Assembly: GCF_900176415.1 (NCBI RefSeq)
Contig: NZ_FWXO01000002.1
Coordinates: forward strand, 310,001-374,000
Origin: Cellulophaga tyrosinoxydans
Lineage (GTDB): Bacteria; Bacteroidota; Bacteroidia; Flavobacteriales; Flavobacteriaceae
Direction: 5' to 3'
Length of the DNA stretch: 64,000 bases
Below are positions 37,348 through 46,147 of this stretch, piece after piece; positions within the stretch are counted from its first letter, which is position 1; each line of letters starts with the position of its first letter. The notes beneath the pieces were generated by a model, which worked only from the letters and a program-made list of their open reading frames with translations, was not told the origin of the DNA and did no database searches. The position numbers and the translations under genes were made by a program.

Positions 37348-38802
37348 TTAAAATTGAAAGTAAATAAATGATCTATCAAAACCACTATCATAAAATAATA
37401 GTATAGCGAATATTACTAAAGTATACGCTGCAAAACGCACATATTTATTTTTGAACTTAAACGGACTACGTTCGTCTCTTCGCATTCTAAACTCGTACAG
37501 CACAAACAATAGTACCAAAATAAAATAATCTGTCATTCGATAACCTAAAGGATGTTGGTATGGGGCATAACTCATATCCGATCCTATTCTAGAGATATAA
37601 CCAAATGCATCAGTAAGCGATTCGGACCTAAAAAATATACGTGAAAACGTTACAATGGCAAAAGTTAATAGCAATTGACCTATTTCTACAAAGCTTGGAA
37701 AAAATGAATTCTCCGCAACAACGCTATCCTTATAAATAGCATTTCTACCCAGTAAAAATACCGGAACAAAGGCAAGTGCATGAAAAGCACCCCAAAAAAT
37801 AAATGTCCAATTAGCACCATGCCAAAAACCACTGACCAAGAAAATAATACAAATATTTCGTACTGATTTTAATTTACTTACTCGCGACCCTCCTAATGGT
37901 ATATAAATGTAGTGCCTAAACCAGGTTGATAATGAAATATGCCAACGTTGCCAATACTCTGCAACGTTTCTCGAGAAATTTGGAAATTTAAAATTCGACA
38001 TTAATTCAATTCCAAATAATTTAGATGTTCCAATGGCAATGTCTGAATATCCACTAAAATCTCCGTATACTTGAAAACTAAATAAAGTTACCCCGAGAAT
38101 TAAGGTAGATGCCGGATAGGTACTGTAATTAGTAAAAATATCGTCTACCATTGGAGCTAAAGCATCCGCAATTACCATTTTCTTGAACAAACCCCATAAA
38201 ATAAGTTTTAAACCTTCAATAATCTGGTTTTGACTAAAAACCCTTTTACTACTAATTTGACCTAATAAATCTGTAGCTCTTTCAATTGGTCCTGCAACTA
38301 GTTGAGGGAAAAAAGCAACAAAGGTCGCAAAGGATAAAAAGTCTTTTGATGGTTTTAATCTGTTGTAATAAATGTCTAAAGAATAAGACATCGTCTGAAA
38401 AGTATAGAATGAAATACCAACTGGAAGTATAATATTTAAGGTCCAAGTACTTGTTATATTATACCCAAAAAGTTGAAACATGTCAATAAAAGAGTCGGCA
38501 AAAAAGTTGTAATACTTGAAAAAGCCTAGAAGTCCAATATTAAAAATTACACTAACCCAAAGCCATGCTTTTTTTCTTTTGAGGTTCTCGTTATTATTAT
38601 CTATTGCTATGCCTACTAAATAATCCACAAGAGTACTGGCAAATATTAAAAACAAAAAGCGCCAATCCCATAGACCATAAAAGAAATAGCTCGCTACTAG
38701 AACGAGCATATTCTGAATTTTTAAACTTTTATTTAAAACAAACCAGTACAAAATAAATACCACTGGTAAAAAAATTGCAAAACTTATTGAGTTAAATAAC
38801 AT
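37348..38802 (-). CDS. MBOAT O-acyltransferase (AlgI/PatA/DltB-like)
   Basis: A 484-residue polytopic protein of the MBOAT family. Typical AlgI-group features are ILPVGISFYTFQTMSYSLDIY, FPQLVAGPIERATDLL, WQRWHISLSTWFRHYIYIPLGG, and the catalytic His in FLVSGFWHGANWTFIFWGAFH. It should carry acetyl (or another acyl group) across the inner membrane to the neighbouring SGNH protein. The gene pair is 2 bp apart. Target could be the polysaccharide made by this locus or another envelope glycan; sequence does not decide. It begins 13 bp downstream of the OmpA-family gene. Confidence 0.94.
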   Translation of the reverse strand: MLFNSISFAIFLPVVFILYWFVLNKSLKIQNMLVLVASYFFYGLWDWRFLFLIFASTLVDYLVGIAIDNNNENLKRKKAWLWVSVIFNIGLLGFFKYYNFFADSFIDMFQLFGYNITSTWTLNIILPVGISFYTFQTMSYSLDIYYNRLKPSKDFLSFATFVAFFPQLVAGPIERATDLLGQISSKRVFSQNQIIEGLKLILWGLFKKMVIADALAPMVDDIFTNYSTYPASTLILGVTLFSFQVYGDFSGYSDIAIGTSKLFGIELMSNFKFPNFSRNVAEYWQRWHISLSTWFRHYIYIPLGGSRVSKLKSVRNICIIFLVSGFWHGANWTFIFWGAFHALAFVPVFLLGRNAIYKDSVVAENSFFPSFVEIGQLLLTFAIVTFSRIFFRSESLTDAFGYISRIGSDMSYAPYQHPLGYRMTDYFILVLLFVLYEFRMRRDERSPFKFKNKYVRFAAYTLVIFAILLFYDSGFDRSFIYFQF

Positions 38803-38815
38803 TTGCGTTTTTAAT

Positions 38816-39976
38816 TTATTGGTTAATTAATATAAATTCGGATCTTCTATTCTCTTTGTGCTTTTCCTCAGTACAGATATGATGATCATCGCAATCATTA
38901 ACAAGCTGCTCCTCTCCGTAGGCTTTGCCTTTTAATTGATTGTGACCAACACCATTTTTCTCTAAAAATTCGATTACTCTATTTACGCGGCGTTCTGACA
39001 ACCATGTATTATACGCTTTTGTGCCTCTGGAATCAGTATGCGAAGCTATTTCTATAATCATGGTAGGATTAGACTTTAATATAGCTGCTAATTTCGATAA
39101 AATATTCTTAGCACTCGGTGTCAAATATGAAGAATTTAAGTCAAAATATACATTTGATATGGAATTAATTTGTTGTTGCAATTCTAGTTTTTGCTGTGCC
39201 AAACTATCTTCTTTTGTCTTACGTAATTCAGCTATTCGCTTTTGTTCTTTCTCAAAAGCAAGTTGTTGCGCCAAAATCAAAGCTTTAGCTATAGAATCTT
39301 GAACTTGTTGTTGCCTTAAATTAAGCGCTTCAATTAAAGCTAGTTTTTCAGCTCCTTGGTCCGTTAATTCTTTTTCTATTCCAAATCTATAGGCTATTCC
39401 GGCAGTATGTTGCACTTGTCTTGTTGTGCCCTTTTTAATACCATATTTTGCCATGGTATTGAAATTTAATCCCCAATGATCATTAAACCATGTATTAAAC
39501 CCAAAACCAACATTAGCTGTAGTTCTACCTAAATTTCCTATATCACTATACCCTGCACCTGCCTGAATAAATGGATCAAACCAGCCAGTTTCGCCTACAA
39601 TTTTATTAATATCATAACTTATCATCCCATCTAAAGCATAATACTTGCGCTCGGTTGTATTAATTTGACCGTCAATTAATTTTCCTACTTTATAACGATT
39701 ATATGAGGCCACCAGTTTTGTCTCCAAACCGCTTTTAAAATATCGAGCAATACTTAAGGATGATGGAAAAGGAACAGAATTCCAAGTTTCTTTGGCATTA
39801 AATAATCTACTCCCAAACGGAGTCGCAGTATCATCTACAATATTATAACCTAAACCAAGAGTCCAATACTTTGTTAGTACCGAATCTTTAGTTGTTAACA
39901 CAGGAATTTCCTGGGCAACTAGACCAGTAAAATTCATAAAAAGAATAACAATACAGATTGTTTTAAAAGTACTCAT
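38816..39976 (-). CDS. OmpA-family outer-membrane protein
   Basis: A 386-residue outer-membrane protein. I chose the ATG at 39,976 (MSTFKTICIVIL) over one two codons upstream; both give a signal peptide ending near LVAQE. An N-terminal eight-stranded-barrel-like region of about 170 residues (WTLGLGYNIVDDTATPFG.., HTAGIAYRFGIEKEL) is followed by a Gln/Lys/Ala-rich coiled segment and a C-terminal OmpA domain with IEIASHTDSRGTKAYNTWLS and RRVNRVIEFL, which binds peptidoglycan. It may be in one operon with the MBOAT gene (13 bp), but could serve general envelope stability. Confidence 0.9.
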   Translation of the reverse strand: MSTFKTICIVILFMNFTGLVAQEIPVLTTKDSVLTKYWTLGLGYNIVDDTATPFGSRLFNAKETWNSVPFPSSLSIARYFKSGLETKLVASYNRYKVGKLIDGQINTTERKYYALDGMISYDINKIVGETGWFDPFIQAGAGYSDIGNLGRTTANVGFGFNTWFNDHWGLNFNTMAKYGIKKGTTRQVQHTAGIAYRFGIEKELTDQGAEKLALIEALNLRQQQVQDSIAKALILAQQLAFEKEQKRIAELRKTKEDSLAQQKLELQQQINSISNVYFDLNSSYLTPSAKNILSKLAAILKSNPTMIIEIASHTDSRGTKAYNTWLSERRVNRVIEFLEKNGVGHNQLKGKAYGEEQLVNDCDDHHICTEEKHKENRRSEFILINQ

Positions 39977-40097
39977 ACACATAAGTTTGGGGGATAATGA
40001 ACCATAAAAGTACTACAGCACATCATCCCCTTCAAAGAAACTACCTTAAAGTGTATGAATATTCGATATGAGGTATTTTTAATACCTTAAAGATTAA

Positions 40098-40538
40098 TTA
40101 TTTAAGAAAAAGTAAATTACTAGTGTTACTCTTAAGCTTATAAACACAAAACGGACTTGTAATAGCTCCACTATCCTCTGCTATAATACTGTCTAGAATA
40201 GTTATGTTTACAGATGTACTTGTACTACTTTGTATTTGCAAGCTAGGTGCTTCAGCATTAAATTGCTCACCCAGACTATATATAATTACCGTCTCTGAAT
40301 TAAAATCTACATTTGGAATTGCGAGGCCTGGCTTTCTTGTTTTATTAATTTGGGAATAAAAATCACGAAGTGTATTAGGTTCTTTGATTACTAAAATTTG
40401 AGGTGTTTTTAAACCACTATAATTATCGCGAAGCAACAATTCTAATGGAGCTTTACCATTATCTTTAGTGCTATAAGCTACGGTTTTTTTTTGTGCATTA
40501 CATGAAACTAAAAATAATAACAAAACAAAATACTTCAT
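40098..40538 (-). CDS. Small conserved lipoprotein, function unknown
   Basis: A 146-residue lipoprotein: short signal peptide and lipobox LVSC with Cys13. The mature part has a segment NTLRDFYSQINKTRKPGLAI then VDFNSETVIIYSLGEQ, which loosely resembles the PrcB_C-type domain of protease-associated lipoproteins; I do not regard this as established. It lies 2 bp after bshA and is probably read from the same message. A weak 7-bp hairpin follows at 40,071-40,087 without a T-tail. Confidence 0.7.
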   Translation of the reverse strand: MKYFVLLLFLVSCNAQKKTVAYSTKDNGKAPLELLLRDNYSGLKTPQILVIKEPNTLRDFYSQINKTRKPGLAIPNVDFNSETVIIYSLGEQFNAEAPSLQIQSSTSTSVNITILDSIIAEDSGAITSPFCVYKLKSNTSNLLFLK

Positions 40539-40540
40539 TT

Positions 40541-41683
40541 TTAGTGTATATTTTTAAATCGAAATTGAAGAGCTCTTTCGTAAACAGCTTCGTAAATTGG
40601 GAGGATATTTTTAATATCAAATCTTTTTGCATTTTCAAATGCCCTTTCCTTGAACGTATTTAAAACCTCATCATCTTCGAGAATTTGAATGGCATTTTTA
40701 GCCATTTCGTCTATTGCTCCAACATTACTTAAATAACCTGTAACACCTTGTATATTGACCTCTGGTATACCCCCTGCATTACTTGAAACTACTGGTGTTT
40801 TATTAATCATTGCCTCCAACGCAGCCAAACCAAAACTTTCTGTTTCTGATGGCAATAAAAATAAATCAGAGAAACAAAGTATTTTATCTATTTGGTTACT
40901 GTTTCCTAAAAAAATAACCTTATCTGCAATTCCTAATTCCTCACAAAGTAATTCTGCTTTTTCTTTTTCAGGTCCTTCTCCAACCATCACTAATTTTGCA
41001 GGAATTTTTTTCTGAATTTTATGGAATATCTTAATAACATCTGGTATTCGTTTTACCTTTCTGAAGTTACTAATATGCGTAATGATACGCTCATTATCTT
41101 TTGCCATTAGTGATCGTTGACAATCGGTAAAAGTATTATCGTAATTGGTTACATCTATAAAATTAGGGATTACTTCTATATCATTTTCAATAGTAAAAAG
41201 ATCAAGTGTAGCGTCTTTTAAATTTTGGGATACCGATGTAACAATATCCGATTTGTTGATACTAAAAGTTACCGCTGGCTTATAAAACGGATGTTTACCA
41301 ACTAAGGTTATGTCTGTTCCATGTAGAGTGGTAATCATAGGAATAAAAATACCGTCTTCTTGCAGCATTTTTTTAGCCATATAACCTGCATATGCATGAG
41401 GGATGGCATAGTGTACATGCAATAAATCTATCCCATGCAATTTTACAGTATCTACCAATTTACTTGACAATGCCAATTCATAGGGCTGATAATGAAACAA
41501 AGCGTATTCTGGCACATGCACTTCATGAAAATAAATGTTGTTACTCAACAACTCTAATCGTACTGGTTGTTTATAGGTTACAAAATGTACTTCATGTCCT
41601 CTATTGGCTAGAGCAATACCTAATTCTGTGGCTACTACTCCACTACCTCCAAATGTTGGATAACAAACAATGGCAATTTTCAT
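40541..41683 (-). CDS. bshA: N-acetyl-alpha-D-glucosaminyl L-malate synthase (bacillithiol synthesis)
   Basis: A 380-residue GT4 glycosyltransferase with the BshA hallmarks: MKIAIVCYPTFGGSGVVATE at the start, HVHYAIPHAYAGYMAKKML, TTLHGTDITLVGKHPFY, and the donor site LPSETESFGLAALEAMINKTPVVSSN. It joins GlcNAc from UDP-GlcNAc to L-malate, the first step of bacillithiol synthesis, a low-molecular-weight thiol found in Bacillota and many Bacteroidota. BshB and BshC are not in this window. It stands outside the polysaccharide locus in function, although by family alone it could be mistaken for another capsule transferase. Confidence 0.93.
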   Translation of the reverse strand: MKIAIVCYPTFGGSGVVATELGIALANRGHEVHFVTYKQPVRLELLSNNIYFHEVHVPEYALFHYQPYELALSSKLVDTVKLHGIDLLHVHYAIPHAYAGYMAKKMLQEDGIFIPMITTLHGTDITLVGKHPFYKPAVTFSINKSDIVTSVSQNLKDATLDLFTIENDIEVIPNFIDVTNYDNTFTDCQRSLMAKDNERIITHISNFRKVKRIPDVIKIFHKIQKKIPAKLVMVGEGPEKEKAELLCEELGIADKVIFLGNSNQIDKILCFSDLFLLPSETESFGLAALEAMINKTPVVSSNAGGIPEVNIQGVTGYLSNVGAIDEMAKNAIQILEDDEVLNTFKERAFENAKRFDIKNILPIYEAVYERALQFRFKNIH

Positions 41684-41745
41684 CTGTACTCTTTTTATTT
41701 ATAATTATCAGATGTAATTTTCTATTTCTTAATTAGAACATGTTC

Positions 41746-41753
41746 CAAAAATA
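41746..41753 (-). promoter_or_regulatory. Possible -7 promoter box for bshA
   Basis: On the minus strand the eight bases read TATTTTTG, an exact fit to the Bacteroidota -7 consensus TAnnTTTG, about 60 bp upstream of the bshA start. No -33 TTTG/TTG is visible at the usual 17-23 bp spacing, and the region is AT-rich, so this is only a candidate. Confidence 0.3.
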
Positions 41754-41830
41754 AAAAGCTACGATTACTATTTTTAAGTAAAATTAATAGGTCGAAAAAC
41801 AATGGGCAAAATTACAGTTAAAGCTAGTAT

Positions 41831-44740
41831 TTAATTTTCGATTGCATTATAAATTGCTTTCTGAATTCTGGTTCTTAAACTCGATTTAATTAACAAGTTA
41901 TTGGTTGCCGATGGATAAGTTCTATTAGACAAAAATACATAAACTAATTCCTCATCCGGATCTGCCCAAGTATACGTTCCCGTAAAGCCACTATGCCCAA
42001 AACTTTTGGGTGAAACACAACCACAAGTTGGAGCTCCTGATCTTGCATCTGGCTTATCAAAACCTACACCTCTCCTAACATCTTCTTTACAAAAATAACA
42101 AGTGTTGAACTTCTTTACCGTTCTAGAACTAATAATGCGCTCTCCACCGTACACTCCTCCTTGAAGATACATTTGCATTATTTTAGCAATATCATTAGCA
42201 TTGCTAAATAATCCCGCATGCCCACCTACTCCACCTTGCATCGCCGCTCCCATATCATGAACATAGCCTTGAACACGTTCATACCGATAATAATTATCTT
42301 CCTCAGAAGGAACTATAATATCTTTCGGAAATTTATCTAAAGGATTATAGGTGGTATTATTGGCTCCTAATGGTTTATAAATTAGTCTGTCTGCTAATTT
42401 ATCTTGTCCGTCGCCATAAGAATCTTCAATATATTTATGGAACACAAAGTAACCAATATCACTATATCTATAGCGATTAGATTTTAGTTCTTGTCTTCCT
42501 ATTCTATTGTAAATTGAGTCTTTATAAGCGTCTGTTAAATATAATTTATCCGTTACTTTTATAGAATAGCCAGGTAATGGCTTGTCTCTATAAAATTCTC
42601 CCGATGGCTTTCTATTTTTATCTAAAGTACTGGTGTAAAAAGCAATCCAAGCAGGTAGCCTACCGTAATGTGATAGCGCCTTAAGCACCGTGACATTTTT
42701 AAGATCTGTGTTTTCATAGGCTGGTATTAGTTCTTTAAAAGTCTGATTTAAAGATAATTTACCTTGCTCCTCCATCTTCATAAGAAGTGGTAATGTAGAT
42801 AGTATTTTGGTCAATGAAGCGAGATCAAAAATATAATCATTAGTCAAGAATTCTTTTGAATCGTACGTGGGTTTGCCGAAAGATTTACTATAAATAACTT
42901 TTCCTTTTCTTGCTACCAACACTTGAGCTCCAGGGAACATCAGTGAATCTATTCCGTTTTGCACCAATTTATCCACCAAAGCTAGTTTACTAGAATTTAC
43001 ACCTACACGTTCAGGAAAACTATAACCTAGTCTTAACAGCGAATCTATTTTAATGCTTTTATTAACCGGCAAGTCGGGATTTGCTGTTACTGGTAATAAT
43101 CCGTTTGCACCGATGGCACCAAAAATAACTTCAGCCACTTTCTCCTGAGCTATTTTACTATTTTGATATCCGATTACTACTGAATTAACTCCTTGTAAAT
43201 CCAAATCTAATAGTGCGTAGGGTTTTGCAAACTCGGCCAAAATTAAATTTGATGTTCTTAACTTAGAAATCTCTTTTAATGATGCAATTTCTTCGCTGGA
43301 ATACTTATACGATTTCCAGGGGCTTTCATTACTTTTATGATGCCCTACAATGATAACATTATACGCTGCAATACTTTTGGTAAATGAAGAAATTTCGGTG
43401 AGATCTACTTTAGTAACATTAGTGTATTCTTTTAATGCTTTATAAAAAATATCTCCATCATCATCGCCCATATGTACATAAGCGATTTTTTTATTTTCAA
43501 GCTTTTTTAAAGGCACTAAATCAAACTCATTTTTCGCGACAGTTATGGCGTTTTCTATGGCTTCTTCATAAATCAAATCATTCTCCAAGCTATTCAAATC
43601 ATTATAAAGGTTTTTAACATCGATAGGGCTATAATTTTGAAGCCCTACTTTGTATTTTGCCATTAAAATTTTCTTTACAGAAAGCGCTAGTCGGTTTTCA
43701 GATATTTTACCACTTTCATAAGCTTTTACTAATCTCGCCTTTGCAGTTTCCACATCTTTAGGCATTAGTAAAATATCATTACCGGCTGTAAAAGCAGCTA
43801 ATTCAACATCACCAGGCTTTTTAGATTCGCCTACCCCACTCATGTTTAAGGCATCAGTAAAAATTAGTCCTTTAAATTTTAGTTTTTCTTTTAAAATACC
43901 TGAAATAATTTGCTCCGATAAAGAGGATGGTATTTTTGATTGCATTTCTAAACCAGGCACACTTAAATGAGCAACCATTACAGAACTTACCCCCGCATTG
44001 ATTAATTTTTTAAAAGGATACATTTCAATGGAATCCAGTCTTTCTTTTTTGTAAGGAATTTGTGGTAAGGTTTTATGCGAATCTTTTTCAGTATCGCCAT
44101 GCCCAGGAAAGTGTTTAGCACTAGAAAGTATGCTTTCGCTTTCTAATCCTTTCATATAAGCAATACCATTTCTAGCAACATTTTCTCGATCCTCACCAAA
44201 TGACCGGTTCCCAATAATTGGATTTTGCGGATTTGTATTGATATCTACATCGGGAGCAAAATTTATATGAACACCAAGCCTTTTAGCGTGCTTCCCAATT
44301 TGCTTTCCTATTTTCTCTACGATTGTACTGTCTTTAATAGCTCCAAGGGTCATGTTCCAAGGAAAGGCATAGGTAGAGTCTAATCGCATGGCTAAACCCC
44401 ATTCCGCATCCATCGCAATAAGTAACGGTGTTTTAGCCGATTTTTGGTAGGTATTGGTTAATTCTGCCTGTTGCACTGGCCCGCCGTTAGAAAAAATAAC
44501 ACCACCAATTTTTTGGTCTGCAATAAGCTGCTTTATTTTATCTGTTGCTGTTTTATTCTGATTTGAAGCTACGCTAACCATGAATAGTTGCCCTATTTTT
44601 TCGTCTAATGACATGGATTGGTAGGTTGCGTCTACCCATTGCTTCTGTGCAAGACTATCTTTTACCACTAGTGGATTTTTTTGCCCAAAGGCAAATGAAA
44701 CAGCACTAATACATAAAATTAGGAAAGATTGTTTAATCAT
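41831..44740 (-). CDS. NagZ-type beta-N-acetylglucosaminidase (GH3) fused to a serine beta-lactamase-like domain
   Basis: A 969-residue secreted protein with signal peptide (ILCISAVSFAFGQ). Residues about 30-570 are glycoside hydrolase family 3: the NagZ-specific loop SSAKHFPGHGDTEKDSHKTL and the nucleophile Asp in GLIFTDALNMSGVGE, then a C-terminal GH3 subdomain. Residues about 590-969 are a class-C beta-lactamase/penicillin-binding-like domain with SxxK in FDLASLTKIL, YSD in RYSDIGYF and HxG in FGHSGFTGTY. This fusion is common in Bacteroidota and is thought to work in peptidoglycan recycling or remodelling in the periplasm, removing GlcNAc and acting on peptides. Both active sites look complete. 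Confidence 0.93.
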   Translation of the reverse strand: MIKQSFLILCISAVSFAFGQKNPLVVKDSLAQKQWVDATYQSMSLDEKIGQLFMVSVASNQNKTATDKIKQLIADQKIGGVIFSNGGPVQQAELTNTYQKSAKTPLLIAMDAEWGLAMRLDSTYAFPWNMTLGAIKDSTIVEKIGKQIGKHAKRLGVHINFAPDVDINTNPQNPIIGNRSFGEDRENVARNGIAYMKGLESESILSSAKHFPGHGDTEKDSHKTLPQIPYKKERLDSIEMYPFKKLINAGVSSVMVAHLSVPGLEMQSKIPSSLSEQIISGILKEKLKFKGLIFTDALNMSGVGESKKPGDVELAAFTAGNDILLMPKDVETAKARLVKAYESGKISENRLALSVKKILMAKYKVGLQNYSPIDVKNLYNDLNSLENDLIYEEAIENAITVAKNEFDLVPLKKLENKKIAYVHMGDDDGDIFYKALKEYTNVTKVDLTEISSFTKSIAAYNVIIVGHHKSNESPWKSYKYSSEEIASLKEISKLRTSNLILAEFAKPYALLDLDLQGVNSVVIGYQNSKIAQEKVAEVIFGAIGANGLLPVTANPDLPVNKSIKIDSLLRLGYSFPERVGVNSSKLALVDKLVQNGIDSLMFPGAQVLVARKGKVIYSKSFGKPTYDSKEFLTNDYIFDLASLTKILSTLPLLMKMEEQGKLSLNQTFKELIPAYENTDLKNVTVLKALSHYGRLPAWIAFYTSTLDKNRKPSGEFYRDKPLPGYSIKVTDKLYLTDAYKDSIYNRIGRQELKSNRYRYSDIGYFVFHKYIEDSYGDGQDKLADRLIYKPLGANNTTYNPLDKFPKDIIVPSEEDNYYRYERVQGYVHDMGAAMQGGVGGHAGLFSNANDIAKIMQMYLQGGVYGGERIISSRTVKKFNTCYFCKEDVRRGVGFDKPDARSGAPTCGCVSPKSFGHSGFTGTYTWADPDEELVYVFLSNRTYPSATNNLLIKSSLRTRIQKAIYNAIEN

Positions 44741-44767
44741 AAATTATACGTCTGAAAAATAGTCAAC

Positions 44768-44775
44768 CAAAAATA
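44768..44775 (-). promoter_or_regulatory. Possible -7 promoter box for the GH3/beta-lactamase gene
   Basis: Minus-strand TATTTTTG matches TAnnTTTG exactly and sits 28 bp upstream of the start codon at 44,740, giving a leader of about 20 nt. No -33 element at normal spacing is seen. The gene upstream ends 75 bp away, so a promoter is plausible but not proven. Confidence 0.33.
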
Positions 44776-44849
44776 ATGCCTTTTATTGCATTTTATCGAT
44801 TGTTTATAATAAAATTAGGGTTTTACGACGTAATTAATAGTTTTACTTA

Positions 44850-45332
44850 TTACATAAATCTATTATGCCAGCTTTCTTCTGCAGGTATTTCCCAATGGTT
44901 TAGGTACTCTTCTTTATTAGTAACTAGGTTATTAAAAACAATTGTTTTTTTAGAAACAGATTTGTCTTTAGCCATTTTCTTAAAATCTAACAATGTTTTA
45001 TAGGCTACAAATTCTCCTTGTTTATAAGATACATTCATCTTATCCAACAAATCTACAGCATATTTTTGCTCTAAAGATTGTATAAACCTTACAGATGCAT
45101 CAATAGAACAGCCTGTAGCTCCTGCTATGCTCTGATCCAATGCGATAACTATAAATCTATTATAAGGTATTTCGTAACCTGCATTTAGGTCGCTACCATG
45201 CGCAGTCCATTCGCTTAAAAACTGATCTAATGCAGCACGAATTTCCACTAGTTCCACTTCCGAAAAACTACGGTTAGATTGATAAATCCAAATTCTAGAA
45301 GAATCTGGTAAGTCTTTAAAATCTACTAACAT
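44850..45332 (-). CDS. Conserved Bacteroidota protein often labelled 'ABC transporter ATPase'
   Basis: A 160-residue soluble protein. It starts MLVDFKDLPDSSRIWIYQSN and has a central segment IVIALDQSIAGATGCSIDAS and a C-terminus EIPAEESWHNRFM. I recognise it as a widely conserved Bacteroidota protein. Databases often call it an ABC transporter ATPase, but there is no Walker A, Walker B or LSGGQ motif, so that name is not supported. It is 11 bp downstream of the Fe-S oxidoreductase genes and co-directional, suggesting a link to that complex. Function unknown. Confidence 0.78.
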   Translation of the reverse strand: MLVDFKDLPDSSRIWIYQSNRSFSEVELVEIRAALDQFLSEWTAHGSDLNAGYEIPYNRFIVIALDQSIAGATGCSIDASVRFIQSLEQKYAVDLLDKMNVSYKQGEFVAYKTLLDFKKMAKDKSVSKKTIVFNNLVTNKEEYLNHWEIPAEESWHNRFM

Positions 45333-45343
45333 GTTTTATATTA

Positions 45344-46135
45344 TTAAAGATCGTCCGCTGAAGCGATTAACTCAGCGATATCCATTACTGCAACACTTGC
45401 TTCTTTTTCTTTATTCTTAACACCATCGGTCATCATCGTGTTACAGAAAGGGCAACCAGCCGCTATAATGTCCGGCTTTGTTTCTAAAGCTTGCTCTGTA
45501 CGCTCAATATTAATGTCTTTGTTTCCTTTTTCTGGTTCTTTAAACATTTGAGCTCCTCCAGCACCACAACATAAACCACGAGTTTTACAACTCTTCATTT
45601 CCACAAGTTCCGCGTCTAACTTTCTAATTAAATCTCTTGGTGCTTCATACACATCATTTGCTCTACCTAGATAACATGGATCATGAAAAGTAATACGTTT
45701 ACCTTTAAATTTGCCACCTTCCATGGTAATACGCCCTTCTTCCAATAATTGTTTTAAAAATTGTGTATGATGCACAACTTCATATGTACCACCTAGGCTA
45801 GGATATTCATTCTTTAATGTATTAAAGCAATGTGGACATGCCGTTACTACTTTTTTTACTTCGTAGGCATTAAGAACTTCAATATTAGTAACTGCCTGCA
45901 TTTGGAATAAAAATTCATTCCCTGATCTTTTTGCAGGATCTCCCGTACAACTTTCTTCTGTACCTAATACCGCAAAACTTACATTTGCCTTATTAAGTAT
46001 TTTAACAAAAGCCTTTGTAATCTTTTTTGCTCTATCATCAAAACTACCAGCACAACCCACCCAAAAAAGTACTTCGGGTTGTTTACCTTCTGAAAAAAGA
46101 GATGCCATTGTTGGCACATTTATATTCGTATTCAT
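45344..46135 (-). CDS. CCG-domain (Fe-S)-binding oxidoreductase subunit (HdrB/GlpC-like)
   Basis: A 263-residue protein with two cysteine-rich CCG domains: VGCAGSFDDR and CPHCFNTLKNEYPSLGG in the first, HDPCYLGRANDVY, GLCCGAGGAQMF and GCPFCNTMM in the second. This architecture occurs in HdrB, GlpC, LutA and related electron-transfer proteins, where it binds Fe-S clusters and often passes electrons to or from quinones or disulfides. It follows by 12 bp the membrane ferredoxin subunit at 46,148, its probable partner. The substrate is not clear. Confidence 0.88.
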   Translation of the reverse strand: MNTNINVPTMASLFSEGKQPEVLFWVGCAGSFDDRAKKITKAFVKILNKANVSFAVLGTEESCTGDPAKRSGNEFLFQMQAVTNIEVLNAYEVKKVVTACPHCFNTLKNEYPSLGGTYEVVHHTQFLKQLLEEGRITMEGGKFKGKRITFHDPCYLGRANDVYEAPRDLIRKLDAELVEMKSCKTRGLCCGAGGAQMFKEPEKGNKDINIERTEQALETKPDIIAAGCPFCNTMMTDGVKNKEKEASVAVMDIAELIASADDL

Positions 46136-46147
46136 ATGCTAAATTTC

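Noticed and set aside
40071-40087. AGGTATT/AATACCT hairpin after the small lipoprotein gene
   Set aside because: Stem is only 7 bp with little GC and no T-tail on the minus strand; not enough for a terminator call.
40541-41683. BshA as another polysaccharide glycosyltransferase
   Set aside because: N-terminal and central motifs are those of BshA, and it lies beyond the OmpA gene with non-polysaccharide neighbours.
41392-41736. 114-residue plus-strand open frame opposite bshA
   Set aside because: It lies antisense to a clear bshA reading frame and its composition reflects the reverse of that gene; no start context or domain.
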